A stretch of 64,000 nt of DNA from NCBI GenBank assembly GCA_017165825.1, contig CM029384.1, forward strand, positions 23,093,611-23,157,610, given 5' to 3'. Each line of letters opens with the position of its first letter. The stretch's first letter is position 1. Below, piece after piece: positions 1-10,769 of the stretch. Origin of the DNA: Hepsetus odoe. Its lineage: Eukaryota > Chordata > Actinopteri > Characiformes > Hepsetidae. A model generated the notes under the pieces. That model saw only the letters and a program-made list of their open reading frames with translations, searched no databases and was not told the origin of the DNA. The translations under genes were made by a program, and so were the position numbers.

Positions 1-397
1 CTATATTTTGAAAACAATATTATTAACAATATATTTTGAACTTTTTATTTAAATAATAATTTATGCCTTAAATTTTAAGTAATAATTTAATACATTCCAT
101 CTTTCCAATTTATTATACATTTTTATCTTTTAGCGATACTGATCTGAAATGTTTATTGTGCATGTCTTATTGTGTAAATTTATATATTTTTATATATTTT
201 CTAAGGAAAAATGGAAATGGTTTGAATCCTTACATCTATATCAGATCAATAATTACATGATTTAATTATTTATGCAAAAAATAATAAAGCCACCACACAC
301 ACACAAATATATATATATTCACACAAACCCTCAGAACTTGCCTTTTGAGAAGGAAGATTTTGTGTGGAAGGTCCATGTAGTGAAATAATAATCTCAC

Positions 398-878
398 CTG
401 GTCTGGATCTTTCACCCTCATGTTGAGGCCTGAGACGGACAGACCTGCAGAAGAGTGCTCGTTAATGTTTCCAGTGAAGCTGTTCGCCTCATAACACGAG
501 TCCCCTTTACAGTCGTAAATGCGGGGCCAGTTGTCGTTCACATCTCCGATAATGATTTGGAGCACAGCCGTCGTGGAGGCATAAATATTGTCCACATTGA
601 GGTTGGCTTCAGTTGCCTGGCAAAAGCAAAGTCATGTGTGATTCTTATACAACTGTGCACAAATGTTGGTACCAGTAATAATATAAGAAAAATATTTTCA
701 ATAAAGAATTTACAAGAATATTTCTATTTATATATGGCAGATGTTATTAATATTATTCTTATTAACGATATGTTTAATATATTAAAATTAATAGTGATAT
801 GAACACAAATCATTATATTAGTAATAATAGCACAAATTAATTGGAGAAGACGCATGTAAAATAATAATAATAATAATA

Positions 879-911
<33 letters not shown>

Positions 912-3900
912 CAATTTAATAACACTTTTTTTTTCAAGTCCTGTGAAATATGAACAGCCTTAATGGGAATTTAATTTTTATCTGTATTTTAGATGTGGCT
1001 GGGAAAATCATGCAGGATCATCACCTTTATAGTCAGTTCTACAGTAGCCTCAATTTGCAGCAGTTCCTCTCGGTCAAATACAGTCTTCACGGAAACGATG
1101 CCAGTTTCTCTGTCGATCTGGAACAAGTCTGACTGGTTGGTGGCTGTGAAATGTGATGGACATGACACATGATGAGCGCTAAGACGTTCACTCCCTCTGA
1201 GCCGTTACTGGTAACTTGATTGCAGCCTTTGCAAAATTAGAAGAAAACTGCAGACACCTATGGGTTCACTGGGGGATGTGTAGAAGAAATGAAATGGCTG
1301 GGTTTCCACTGTAGACACCCTGATCCCGTATTACAAACTTGTGATGGGTACGATACCTCACTCAAGAGAACCTCAAGGCAACCAGCTGGTCTGGGACTCA
1401 AACCCACAACCTTCCGATTATGGGGCCTAGTCCCAAACCACTCGTTCATCTCTCTGAACACTCCTTCCTTAGGATCTGCTAAAGATGCACATTTGCTCAC
1501 CTTCAATGTTGTAATAGATGATGTCATTGACTCCTGTGTCTGGATCCCTGGCTTGGACCTTAAACACAGAGGTTCCCTGGAAACGGACACATTTTCTTAG
1601 TGTTTTCCCAAAATTTCTGTATGAATTTCAATATAAATGCAAAAGTAAAACATGACTTGACAAAAATCCACACAAGGTACGCACCACTGGGGAGCTCTCA
1701 ACCACAGTGACCATGCTGGGCAGGTTTACAAACTGAGGATCCATATCTGGGACATCCTTCACTGTGATGAAAGCCGTCGTGTTGCTGGTCTGAACTAAGT
1801 TGTTTCCGTTTAACGGTCCCCCGCCATCCTGTGAAGTGCAGGGCTTCAATGAGCTGGAGGAGGTTTATTCATCAGTAATTATACCCAAAGCACAAACTCA
1901 TGAATAAACTGGAAGAAGGGATTGATACAGAGGTGACGATGTGATATTACCATCATATCAGTGCTGTTATTGTATTCATGCAGACGCAGGTATATGTTAT
2001 CATTGAGCAGGTTCAATAGAATAAATGAATCAATTAAAATGAGTGACCCCCCCAATACATTGAAACTACAATGCTGCACTGGATACATTTCTCATGAATA
2101 TCCACCAATATTGCAAATGATGTACAAAATATGTCCATGAACAAATGTTCTGTTCCTCTAATGCTCATAAACTGAGAATGGATCTAAACGGCCAAAGGAC
2201 GTACAGATGCTCTGATCTTTATCTGGTAAAAAGAGCTCTTGTCGGTGAAGCTCAGCGGCTCATTCAGCACGATTTGTCCTCTTGTTGCAGAGGGCAGAGA
2301 GAACATGCTGGTTCCTTCTGCCGGGATGACCTGAGACGCAGAAACACACACAGCAGTCAAATCCTCAGAACTAGGCCACCGATTTTCCACTATTCCTTGT
2401 TGAATTGGCCCTCCAGTTTCCAGATGTCTTAGAAGACCTCAAGAAATCCCCAAAATGAATGACTTACTTCATAGATCTGGTAAGAGACGGCGCCACTCGA
2501 GCCCAGGTCAGGATCCGTGGCCAGGACGGTCAGCACTGTACTCATCACAGGTATGTTCTGCAGGAGAGATTAGGGTTTTATACACTACTCCACCATATTT
2601 TAATGCAGAGGATGATCTTTGTTGTAACTAAACCTCTTTTTAATGACACGTTCTGTTTTGTTAAGTCATTTAAAAGGTTTTGAGTAGCGGGCTGGATCAC
2701 TATGGTGTGCCCCCTCTAGACAGTATTCTTATAAGAAAGTGTAGCTTTAGCATAACCATGGTAGCATGGTAGGTCATGGAGTTCTGGGGTAGCGATGATC
2801 TGGTGTTTAGAGACTAGGCCCCAGGACCGGAAGCTCATGGGTTCGAATGCAAGACCAGTAGGTTGCCCTGAGGTATCCTTGAGCATGATACAGTCCCCAT
2901 CACTGCTCCCCAAGTTCTTTAAATAGCTGCACATGCTGCCCGGTGTGTATGGGTAAAAAGCAGAGGCTGCATTTCATTGTGGTTCACTGTGTGCTGTTAG
3001 TCACTTGCACTTCACTTAATCCACACAGTGATCTACGTCTGAACCTTCAAGCAGAACAAAGCATCTAACTTAGGACATGAAGCAGTGAAGAAACAGGTGC
3101 AGATGATTCCAGATGATCAGTGATTAGTTTACTGCCGAACGCTGAGCGGAAACCCTTTATCTAGAACCTTGTATCTTTAGACACTTTGCATCCTGTCGCA
3201 ATAAATCCGCTGTTCTCATTTCTTTCACTGAAAAGATGATAAGATGGTTTGACAGACCATAACAGTATTTCTGCATCAACAAGAAACGATGGATGGCTCA
3301 AGAGTTCTGCGAAGTGCTAAGCCTCCAAAGCCAAGGTATAGCTTAGGCCAAAGCTGTAGTGTTGTTGGCGGGGATTGTCAAGAGAATTAGCCAGCCTTAC
3401 AGTCAAACAGGACTGACGCGATCAGGGACACTACTTAAGCACCTCTGAATCCTCAGAACAAAGCCCTGAAAAACAGTCCAGTTTTGAAGTGAAAGTGACA
3501 AATTGTCATTGTGAAATACGGCACAGCACGAGACGCAGCGAAATTAAACCTCTGCTTTTTACCCACACACCCATGCAGCGGGGGCAACTATTTAAAGTGC
3601 CCAATGATGGGGACGGTACCTTGCTCAAGGGTACCTCAGGGCTGCTGATCTGAGATTCAAACCCATGACTTTCAGATCCAGGGGCCAAGTCACTAGGTCA
3701 CCGCTGCCCCATGCTAACTTTGGTTTGATGAACCAAAGTTAGCATTGTTCCATTTAGTGGTCATAAACCTAAATCTGATAACTGGGGACTTGAGAAGGCA
3801 CCAGAAGACCACCAGGAGAAGCGTTGCTCAATATGTTGGCACATGGAGTCCAGTAGAGAATAAATGTCTTTGCTTCCATTGGGTGAGCAGAATGGCCCAA

Positions 3901-5309
3901 AAACCCAACTACTGGTAAATGTTTTCATTTTTGAAACACATTAACTTTAATTCTCAGGCGTAGGAGTGCCAAAGCCACCCAAAGTCTTGCCCTTCATGAC
4001 ACACACCTGAACATCCTTATAAGGTGTTGTTTTTTTGTCACCATGGAGATTCATTCCCAGCACAGATCCATGAGTGTTAAGGCTACCACTTTTCCATCGA
4101 TGGCTGGTGTGGCTACTGGTTTTCGTTCCGATTGTAATGGTTTCAGATGTTGGGTGATCAGTTAGCTTCACGTTTATCTGCAGCCACACAGGTCCTTTGT
4201 GGATCTGATTAGTGACCTCGGGTTTGATCGTTAAACAAAAAGCTCCCACTCACTTCCTAGTTTGGAGATATTTGGTTTTGTGACAATTGATGGACTCACC
4301 TCTGGCAACTCTACGTTGTACGGTGTGTTCTGGAAGGTTGGCGCGTTGTCATTCGCATCTTCTACAACAATAGTGACTTGGGCTGTCTAAAAGTCAAACA
4401 TTTGGGATCAGAAGACAGAGTGACAGAATAGGACAACATCCCATTTTACATCGATTTGACTTACAGCCGTATAATCTGCATCGCTGACGATGACATCTAT
4501 CGGGAAGTAATCTTTGTCCTGAGAGGAGGGAAGACAAGGTGAGGAAGCAGAAAGTACTCCATGGGTTTCATGTGTGGGGGCTGTGCGTCAGGGTTACCTC
4601 TCTGTTCAGGGTGTTGTTGATGTAGGTCTGGCCAGTGTTTTTATTCACGCTGAAGTGATAGAATTGATCTCTGATGCCATAAGTCAGCACATCACCATCA
4701 GGGTCATACGCTTTGATCTGGAAAGCAAATTCACCTGCAGACGAAAAAAAAAACATCACTTTAACCCTCCAAGACATTTAGGCTGCTAAAACTGCTGAAT
4801 ACTATATAACTATAGACCCATCCATCCGTCCGTCCGTCCGTCCGTCTATCTGTCTGTCTGTCTGTCTATAGGGCTGGGATGTACTCTACCTTTGAGAAGG
4901 TCCTCTCTCAGTGTCACCGTAGTCATGTCGATAAATGGCAGAGAATTACAGTAACCTGGAGAAAGCACACAAACAACTTAGCAGAACAACATGGGACCAT
5001 GATAAAAGTACCCAGAAGGATCCTGGCTCTAGTATACTCTCCTGGGGAAACCTTAAACTAGTTCAGGTTCTTTACATCATGTGAGGCTTATACATATGTT
5101 CTATGAAAGGTTCTTTAAAGAAAGGATCCACCATTTTGCATGTTAATGTGCACAGACTTAATGACCGTCATCCATCCATATCAGCACAAACTGATAATAT
5201 TTTGGACTTTGAGCTTTTACACTGCAGCAAACGCTCACAGCTTATCTGTTCTGGAGACACACTTACAGGTGCTAAAGAGAACGAAGAGCAGAAGTAATGA
5301 GTTCCCCAT
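398..5309 (-). CDS. cdhr2: Cadherin-related family member 2 (N-terminal part, runs off left edge)
   Basis: Calcium-dependent adhesion protein of the enterocyte brush border; in mammals it links microvillus tips with CDHR5. Coding exons in transcript order: 5267-5309, 4890-4955, 4598-4734, 4465-4518, 4300-4386, 2468-2557, 2205-2330, 1685-1828, 1501-1576, 1025-1143, 398-616. All have AG/GT borders and agreeing phases, giving 387 codons. The start is the ATG at 5309, opening a signal peptide (MGNSLLLLFVLFST). EC1 spans about residues 20-112 and ends in EDANDNAP (109-116). EC2 ends in the unusual DVPDMDPQF (226-234), as I recall for mammalian CDHR2, instead of DxNDNAP. EC3 ends in DVNDNWP (339-345), and EC4 begins after it. 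The EC2/EC3 linker, DGGGP and ATEANLN motifs favour CDHR2 over other cadherins, as does rnf44 next door. Later repeats, membrane segment and tail lie outside the window. Confidence 0.9.
617..1024. repeat. cdhr2 intron with self-complementary AAT/ATT microsatellite
   Basis: An AT-rich intron. About 861-911 holds (AAT)n that switches directly into (ATT)n, making a perfect self-complementary trinucleotide block able to fold into a hairpin. Nothing else was recognised here. Confidence 0.8.
1337..1445 (-). repeat. tRNA-derived SINE, 5' half
   Basis: Contains the complement of the B-box region (gggactcaaacccacaacc) and of the A-box side (ggcctagtcccaaaccact), plus the downstream ctcaagag...cctcaaggcaacc block shared with the other copies in this window. 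The 3' tail is missing. Confidence 0.7.
2790..3017 (+). repeat. tRNA-derived SINE, nearly full length
   Basis: Lies in the 1.7 kb cdhr2 intron. The B-box is gggttcgaatgcaag, followed by the family core (gagcatgatacagtcccca, then tgctcccca) and the tail ending in cacttgcacttcactt. Another copy in opposite orientation lies about 470 bp downstream, so the pre-mRNA carries an inverted SINE pair. Confidence 0.75.
3489..3710 (-). repeat. tRNA-derived SINE, full length
   Basis: Inverse-orientation copy from the tail (gtgaaagtgacaaattgtca) to the head (gtcaccgctgcccc). Its 5' end abuts a 15-bp-arm palindrome starting at 3711. Confidence 0.8.
3711..3745. repeat. Perfect 15-bp palindrome with 5-base loop
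   Basis: Arm 3711-3725 reads atgctaactttggtt, the loop is tgatg, and 3731-3745 is the exact reverse complement. It starts at the base after the SINE 5' end. It sits inside a cdhr2 intron and resembles no known element. Confidence 0.8.
4814..4870. repeat. Tetranucleotide microsatellite (CCGT/CTGT)n
   Basis: Interrupted tandem array of atcc, gtcc and gtct units in the cdhr2 intron between 4734 and 4890. Ordinary simple repeat. Confidence 0.8.
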
Positions 5310-5324
5310 TCTCCCGCCGTCCAC
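5267..5324 (-). CDS. cdhr2: cdhr2 signal-peptide exon
   Basis: A small exon bounded by a polypyrimidine-cccacag acceptor and a gtaagt donor. It carries 15 bases of 5' UTR, then 14 codons plus one base: MGN followed by a leucine/phenylalanine-rich core, ending Ser-Thr before the split Cys codon. Removing the signal would expose YCNSLPFIDM, the usual entry to a first cadherin repeat. Because an acceptor precedes it, at least one noncoding exon must lie upstream, towards 6.3 kb or beyond. Confidence 0.85.
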
Positions 5325-5405
5325 CTGTGGGGGAGGATGACACATGAAAGATTTAGACTCTGACAGACGTTCAACATCCATTTCTAGCACTTTACTCACT
5401 GAGGG

Positions 5406-5745
5406 CTTAGGACATGAACAGAGGAGAGACGAGGGGTTTGGACATGAATAGAGGAGAGACGAGGGGTTTGGACATGTACAGAGGAGAGATGAGGGGTTTG
5501 GACATGTACAGAGTTGAGACTAGGGGTTTGGACATGAACAGAGGAGAGACCAGAGGTTTGGACATGAACAGAGGAGAGACCAGAGGTTTGGACATGTACA
5601 GAGGAGAGACGAGGGCTTAGGACATGAACAGAGGAGAGACCAGGGGTTTGGACATGTACAGAGGAGAGATGAGGGTATTGGACATGAACAGAGGAGAGAC
5701 GAGGGGTTTGAACATGAACAGAGGAGAGATGAAGCTTATTTTAGG
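5406..5745 (+). repeat. 30-bp minisatellite, about 11 units
   Basis: The unit is gacatgaacagaggagagac followed by gaggggtttg, with units differing mainly at c/t, a/t and ga/ca positions. The unit matches the segment tttggacatg(t)ccagaggagagacgagg of the LINE 3' fragment at about 15.42 kb, so the array seems to have expanded inside a LINE copy. Because 30 is divisible by three, both strands stay open as 10-residue repeat peptides; these are not taken as genes. Confidence 0.9.
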
Positions 5746-5813
5746 AGAAGGATAGAAGGACAGGAAAAACATGGGGATGGCTGATCCAATGTGGTGACCC
5801 CAACATGAGGACA

Positions 5814-5844
<31 letters not shown>

Positions 5845-5860
5845 AAGAAGAAGAAGAAAA
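5746..5860 (+). mobile_element. LINE 3' end with (GAA)n tail
   Basis: After the minisatellite, the sequence continues as the end of the same LINE (aggagaaggatagaaggaca, then gtggtgaccccaacatgagg) and finishes in an AAG/GAA microsatellite at 5817-5858. The end gtgg(c/t)gacccc followed by (GAA)n matches the 3' terminus of the copy at 15.26-15.64 kb. Confidence 0.65.
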
Positions 5861-6147
5861 GATATTTATATCTATATGTTTAACAATGGTCTGGAGTTTC
5901 TCTCCTCAAACTTTCAGGTGGGATTCTTCAAGGAGACTCAAATCCAGCCAATAATTTTTAAATCAGTTTTTAATTTATTATATAAACACTATCAGTAATT
6001 ATAGTTAATAAATCTCAACTGAATGGTTAATTAAATCTCAACAGATGGTGATAAATGGACAAACATATAGACAAGGAGACAAAGAGAAAGATAGGCAGAC
6101 GGACAGACAGGCAGATGGGTAGAGAAATAGACAGATGGACTTCCAGA

Positions 6148-6153
6148 CAGACT

Positions 6154-6239
<86 letters not shown>

Positions 6240-6242
6240 GAG
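6148..6242. repeat. (GATA)n microsatellite
   Basis: About 90 bp of almost pure gata/taga units, preceded by a degenerate gaca/cagac stretch from about 6070. A second (GACA)n(GATA)n array lies at 6715-6778. Confidence 0.95.
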
Positions 6243-6319
6243 ATTAATTTGTTAGTCAATTAATTGACTCATCATCACTTCCAGAGAACTGAATAAGCGT
6301 GAAGTCTGTAAGAACTCAC

Positions 6320-6436
6320 CGTCTCTGCTCTCGTCCTCGGTGCTCCTCTGATCGGTGATGTGGTTCGAGTGAGGGGACAGTGATGCTGTGGAGGAACCTT
6401 TGACTGGGACGGATCTGTTGATTGCTGCGTTGCTGC
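6320..6436 (-). other. Possible 5' UTR exon of cdhr2
   Basis: On the minus strand this segment lies between an acceptor-like catttacag and a donor-like ACG|gtgagt. It is about 1 kb upstream of the signal-peptide exon, which needs an upstream noncoding exon. Its open frame encodes a Ser/His-rich low-complexity peptide with no cadherin character, so only a UTR role is suggested. It could equally be chance. Confidence 0.3.
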
Positions 6437-6714
6437 TGTAAATGTGAATCATTAACATAGCGGGGGAAATAAACAGGAGGAGTGGGGCTGAGCTCGTCTG
6501 AGCTCCTCACTCAAGTCACACTCACACTTACACACACACACACTCATAAAGCAGCTTAACACAGATAGCACCTCAGCTTGCCAAGAGTGGTCTGAGGATC
6601 TAAAAGAGCGTCACTGTGAATGTCCAGCACACAGTGAGCAGGAGAGGAGACAGGCAGACAGAGAGATGGATGGATGGACAGATAGGCAGAGCAATGATGG
6701 ACTGCCTGCCAGGA

Positions 6715-6735
6715 CAGACAGACAGACAGACAGAC

Positions 6736-6778
<43 letters not shown>

Positions 6779-6780
6779 CA
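6715..6780. repeat. (GACA)n(GATA)n microsatellite
   Basis: A compound array of gaca then gata units in the cdhr2-rnf44 intergenic region. Same composition as the 6148-6242 array, about 470 bp away. Confidence 0.95.
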
Positions 6781-6884
6781 GGTAGGTGGACAGTGAGCAG
6801 GAGAGGTGTGAACTATTCTAACTGGACACCTTAAAATCAATCAGTCCCTTTAGCACACTACACACGATACGGACACACTATAAA

Positions 6885-7690
6885 TCCAATTTCTTGGTCA
6901 GCTGACTCATTCTTTGGGCTCATAACGTTAATTAACCTCGACCTGACCAACTGCAGAACCCCTGATCAGAGCACTGCCCCCACAGGCTTGTCCGGTAGAC
7001 ACTAGGCATGATGGGTGATCACTTCATGCTCCTCTCCTCTTACCATGATGCCCCATCACTCTAGATCGGGGTAAATCTGGACTCATCAGATCACATGACC
7101 TTCATCCATCACTCCAGAGTCCAGTCTTTAGGCTCACAAGCATGCGATTAGCCTCACTGAGCAGTGGTTTTCTTAAGGCTGCACAGCTGTTTAGTCCCAA
7201 TCTCTTGAGTTCCTTTCACATTGTGTGTGTGGAAATGCTCGCACTATCACTGTTGAACACAGCCATGAGTTCTGCTGCTGTTCTTTTTGTGATCTGATTT
7301 CGCCAAAGATTTAAGTGATCGCCAATCACGGTCATTCAAGATTTTTTTCAGACCACATTTCTTCAGCGCTGATGATGGTTCCTCACTATCCTTCCAGTTT
7401 TTAATATTGAGTTGGACAGTTCTTAACCCAATTTTATTAGTTTCAGCTTCTCCTTAGACGTTCTCCTTGCCTGATGCCAATAATTTGACCCTTCAGATGA
7501 ACATCTTCTCCAGGACCATAGGATGGTTGTTTAAGTACTGAGAAGCTACTCACTGCAACAGTCCAGGTTAAATAACTTGTTGCAGCTGAAACATAATCAT
7601 CCATTCAGTAATGATCCAATGGGAGGCTCTACCCTATTTGCTTTGTTAAATCCAGGTGGCGACTTTTTATTTGGACAGGCAGTGTATATC
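6885..7690 (-). mobile_element. Decayed Tc1-like transposon
   Basis: On the minus strand, broken reading frames show Tc1-family transposase hallmarks: the N-terminal helix-turn-helix part, then a remnant of the first catalytic-Asp motif (W-S-D-E-S-R) near 7090, then a Gly-Ala-Val block near 6970. Frameshifts and stops make it inactive. Its 5' end keeps a terminal-repeat-like tacactgcctgtccaaata (complement of 7669-7687). The other end is lost around 6.88 kb. Confidence 0.6.
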
Positions 7691-8658
7691 ATTACATTTA
7701 TTATATATTTTTAAAATTTTTTATGATGATGTGATGTAAACTGCTGGGCAATAAGGTCTGGGACTCTTGGAGATGTACATGAAATGGTAGGAAAAGAAAA
7801 AATATCAGAATCTCAGAATCAGAATCAAAAATGTGAGAGAATGGATGAACCTCCATTTGTCCCACACACATTATCCATATATAGTCACCTATATGATCTA
7901 TATAATGTCCTCAAAAAATAATAGCCCAAAAATGTACAGCTCCACAGCTCTCAAGGGTCTCAGATTGTGTTTGAAGTGCTTTCTCCCCTGTACAGGTACA
8001 AGTGAACTGAATCACTTGAATAATGCACACATTTGAATCAGATTCCGTGTCTACTGAAAAGGCACCGGCTTGACTGTACCTGACTGTAGGAGCAGTCCGA
8101 AGGAACGTGTTCCGTCCCGTTTCATCAGAGCAACCTGTGAGGAAATCCTCTTCAAACAGACTTGACCACAGTTTGATGGTTCCTCGCTTTGATGGTGCCA
8201 TTGGTGGGTGCTTCTTCTGAGCAGACAGACTGGTTGGACACCCCAAACAAAGTTTCAGGCGAGTTAGCCTGTGAGCCTCTTACCCCCCCTTCTCTGGTAC
8301 GAACACTAATGAGCTGCTTCACCCACACCCCCCTCATTCCCCATTAGAGCTTCATAATGAAGGACAGATGAATGGGCTGAATTCACTGCCAGCAAATCAA
8401 AAACAATGGTGAACATTCCCCTAAAGACCCCGTGCATTCTTGAAGCAAGCAGTCACTACTGGTTTGATATATGCAAATAAATCTTTATAGAGTTTCAAGC
8501 CAAACTTGGTGTCACAGCCTCTCGTTTTCCAGTTTGGGAAGATTAACAGCCTGCAAATTTGACTACATCCATTAACTCATCTGACTGTGATTTCTGTTAG
8601 GAAATGTAAAAGTCTAATATACATTCATTTACTAAATATATGTGTAATATATATTTTA
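7691..8658. other. Intergenic stretch with no recognised feature
   Basis: A 111-codon minus-strand open frame (7911-8246) has no recognisable motif, no clear splice sites and ordinary intergenic composition. No promoter or RNA gene was seen. Confidence 0.5.
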
Positions 8659-8842
8659 CAGCGGTGGTCTAGTGGTTAGGGAGTTGTCCTCACATCAGAA
8701 GATTGTGGGTTCGATTCCCCTCTCCAGTAGGTTGCCCTGAGGTACCCTTGAGCAAGGTACCATCCCCGTCAATGCTCCCCAGCTTTCAATAGCTGCCCAC
8801 TGCTGCACGGTGTTTGAGTGCATGGGTTAAATGCAGAGGTCC
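8659..8842 (+). repeat. tRNA-derived SINE (first of tandem pair)
   Basis: The best-preserved head in the window: A-box region ggtctagtggttagggag and B-box ggttcgattcc. Then come the family core (ttgagcaaggtaccatcccc), tgctccccagc, and gtgcatgggttaaatgcagag. The tail is cut where a second copy begins three bases later. Confidence 0.85.
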
Positions 8843-8844
8843 TG

Positions 8845-9081
8845 GGGCAGTGGTGGCCTAGCAGTTAGGGAGTTGCCCTGCATCAGAAGATTGTGGGTTC
8901 AATTCCCTCACCAGTCGCCCTGAGGTACCCTTGAGCAAGGTACCGTCCTCCGGGTGCTTTCAATAGCTGCCCACTGCTGCATGGTGCTTGCATGGGTTAA
9001 AAGCAGAGGTCCAATTTCATTGTCGTTCACTGTGTGTTGTGCTGTGACCTCGCAATGACAAGGGTTGTCACTTTCACTAAT
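8845..9081 (+). repeat. tRNA-derived SINE (second of tandem pair)
   Basis: Head-to-tail neighbour of the copy at 8659, starting gggcagtggtggcctagcag and running through to the tail ggttgtcactttcact. The pair forms a SINE dimer, from nested insertion or unequal exchange. Confidence 0.85.
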
Positions 9082-9438
9082 ACGTCATAATATGTCATTT
9101 CTTGGAGTTTTCTTCAGGAACAGTTCTCCAGGCTTCTTGAAGGATGTCCCAAAGCCCCTCTTTGGACATCGGCTGCCTTTTGTTCTCCGTTCTCTGTGGA
9201 GATGATCCCACACTGCTTCTGAAATTGCTCAGGGGCTCAGGGGCTTACTGCAAGTGAGAGACAAAAACTTTGTCCTTCAGGAAGCGTGGAGAACCGTTCT
9301 TCAACAAGACATTAAAAGTCCAATCAAGTCTGGAAGCAGGATATGAAGAAACACACATATAAAAATGAGTTAAGCCGGATTTGTAACATGGCATTAGGCA
9401 CAGTATGCAACACTTTTTTGTGCTGGGCTAGTACACTT

Positions 9439-9866
9439 AATGGACAAAAGTATCGGGACAACTCTTAATCACTGAATTCACGTGTTTAAGCCACACTCAT
9501 TGTCATGGGTATATAAAACCAAGCATCTAGCCATGTAGTCAGGTTTACAGATCTGTGAAAGCATGGCTCTCACTCTGATAGGATCTCCTTGGTCAAGAAG
9601 CTGCATGTTAGCCTTACATGACCAAGTGCAATGCCAAGTGTAGGATCCCTCTGGGATTCGTGGTGTGACCAATCACACTTCTCTGTATAGAAGTCTGATG
9701 GGTGAGCCTGGGTTTGGTGGATGCCAGGAGAATGTTACCTGCCCGGCTGCATTGTGCCAAATGTAAATTTGGTGGAGGCATATTGATGCCTAAGGATTTA
9801 GGATAGAGGGTGTCATAAAAGTTCCTGTAGGTTTAACGACCTCGTGTCCCAATACTTTTGTCCAAG
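9439..9866 (+). mobile_element. Internally deleted Tc1-like transposon
   Basis: Ends are near-inverted: ggacaaaagtatcgggacaa on the left and ttgtcccaatactt-like (gtcccaatacttttgtcc) on the right. The interior keeps scattered pieces of a Tc1-type transposase gene, such as atcacacttctctgt and gcctgggtttggtggatgcc, with large deletions, so no protein is made. Confidence 0.65.
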
Positions 9867-10058
9867 TGTGCGTTCCCCTGCAGCAACACAAACCAGTGCT
9901 GAGTTTATCATCAGTTAGTTTTAACTGGGGATTGCTGAACTGAATTTTATGGCGCTGTAAAAGCTTTACTCCTTCACCTGACATGCCACAAATGCGTTTT
10001 ACATGCTCCACGTATTAAATGAATTATGTCAACATTTTATTCCACTCTTCTGTAAACG

Positions 10059-10480
10059 TTGTACCTACTCCCTCTGGGTAGGGTTATCTGCAAACACTTA
10101 TATCATCAAATCCAGATGATGAACACGAATACAAAGGAGACTGAGGATTGTTTAAAGGAAATAAAAGACAGGATGTCCCACAACTTTCTCCTGCTCAGTT
10201 CTGAAAAGACAGAGGTCCTCCCGTTAGGTCCAAAAGCTGCCAGTAACAAACCGCCAGGTTTAATGCTAGATGTCGCCTTGGCGACACCGTTGATTTGGAT
10301 CTATCTTTAGATGCACATATAGGTAATGTTACAAAAATAGCCTTTATTCATCTTCAAAATATCTCTAAGCTGAGAAGTGCGTGATGCAGAAAACGAATGC
10401 AAGCCTTTATTAATTCAAGACTGCAGAAGTGTAATGTCCTGCTGTAAGAGTGTTCTAGAAGGAACCTATTCAAAGTCCAG
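10059..10480 (+). mobile_element. LINE reverse-transcriptase C-terminal remnant (Rex1/Babar-like)
   Basis: A plus-strand frame reads EIKDRMSHNFLLLSSEKTEV followed by LPLGPKA. This is the characteristic end region of the reverse transcriptase in Rex1/Babar-type fish LINEs; the family name is from memory. Later codons (HIGNVTKIAF-like, at about 10315-10345) continue in another frame. A SINE at about 10518 interrupts it, and the LINE 3' tail resumes near 10.74 kb. Confidence 0.65.
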
Positions 10481-10517
10481 TCACAGCAGCAAGATTCCTC
10501 ACTAGAACCAGGAAATT

Positions 10518-10728
10518 TTGACTCGGATCTGAAGGTCGTGAGTTTGAATCCCAGACCAGTAGGTTGCCCTGAGTTACCCTTGAGCAAGGTATGTCTCCTT
10601 TACTGCTCCCCGGGCGCTTTAAATAGCTGCCTCTGCTGCACGGTGTCATGTGGGTGAAGAGCAGAGGTTTTGTTTCACTGTGTGCTGTGCTTCTCAATAA
10701 CAAATAGTCACTTTCACTTCACTTTCAT
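10518..10728 (+). repeat. tRNA-derived SINE inserted in a LINE
   Basis: Contains the B-box-like gagtttgaatcccagacca, the family core (ttgagcaaggtatgtctcc), tgctccccgggcgctttaaa, and the tail tagtcactttcacttcactt. It splits the LINE remnant, so the SINE insertion is younger than the LINE. Confidence 0.85.
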
Positions 10729-10769
10729 TTCTAATAACCCCATGCTGTACCACCCATCAGTGCCCATAA

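Noticed and set aside
5406..5745. CRISPR-like tandem array with a 30-bp period, open on both strands as a repeat protein
   Set aside because: There are no unique spacers between units, the organism is a vertebrate, and the unit matches a LINE segment. Open frames follow simply from a period divisible by three.
7911..8246. 111-codon minus-strand open frame upstream of cdhr2
   Set aside because: It has no motif, signal peptide or splice borders fitting cdhr2, and the composition is that of the surrounding intergenic DNA.
8659..9081. Functional tRNA genes, because A- and B-box motifs are present
   Set aside because: The A and B boxes belong to repeated SINEs with long shared tails, and no cloverleaf with an anticodon arm could be supported.
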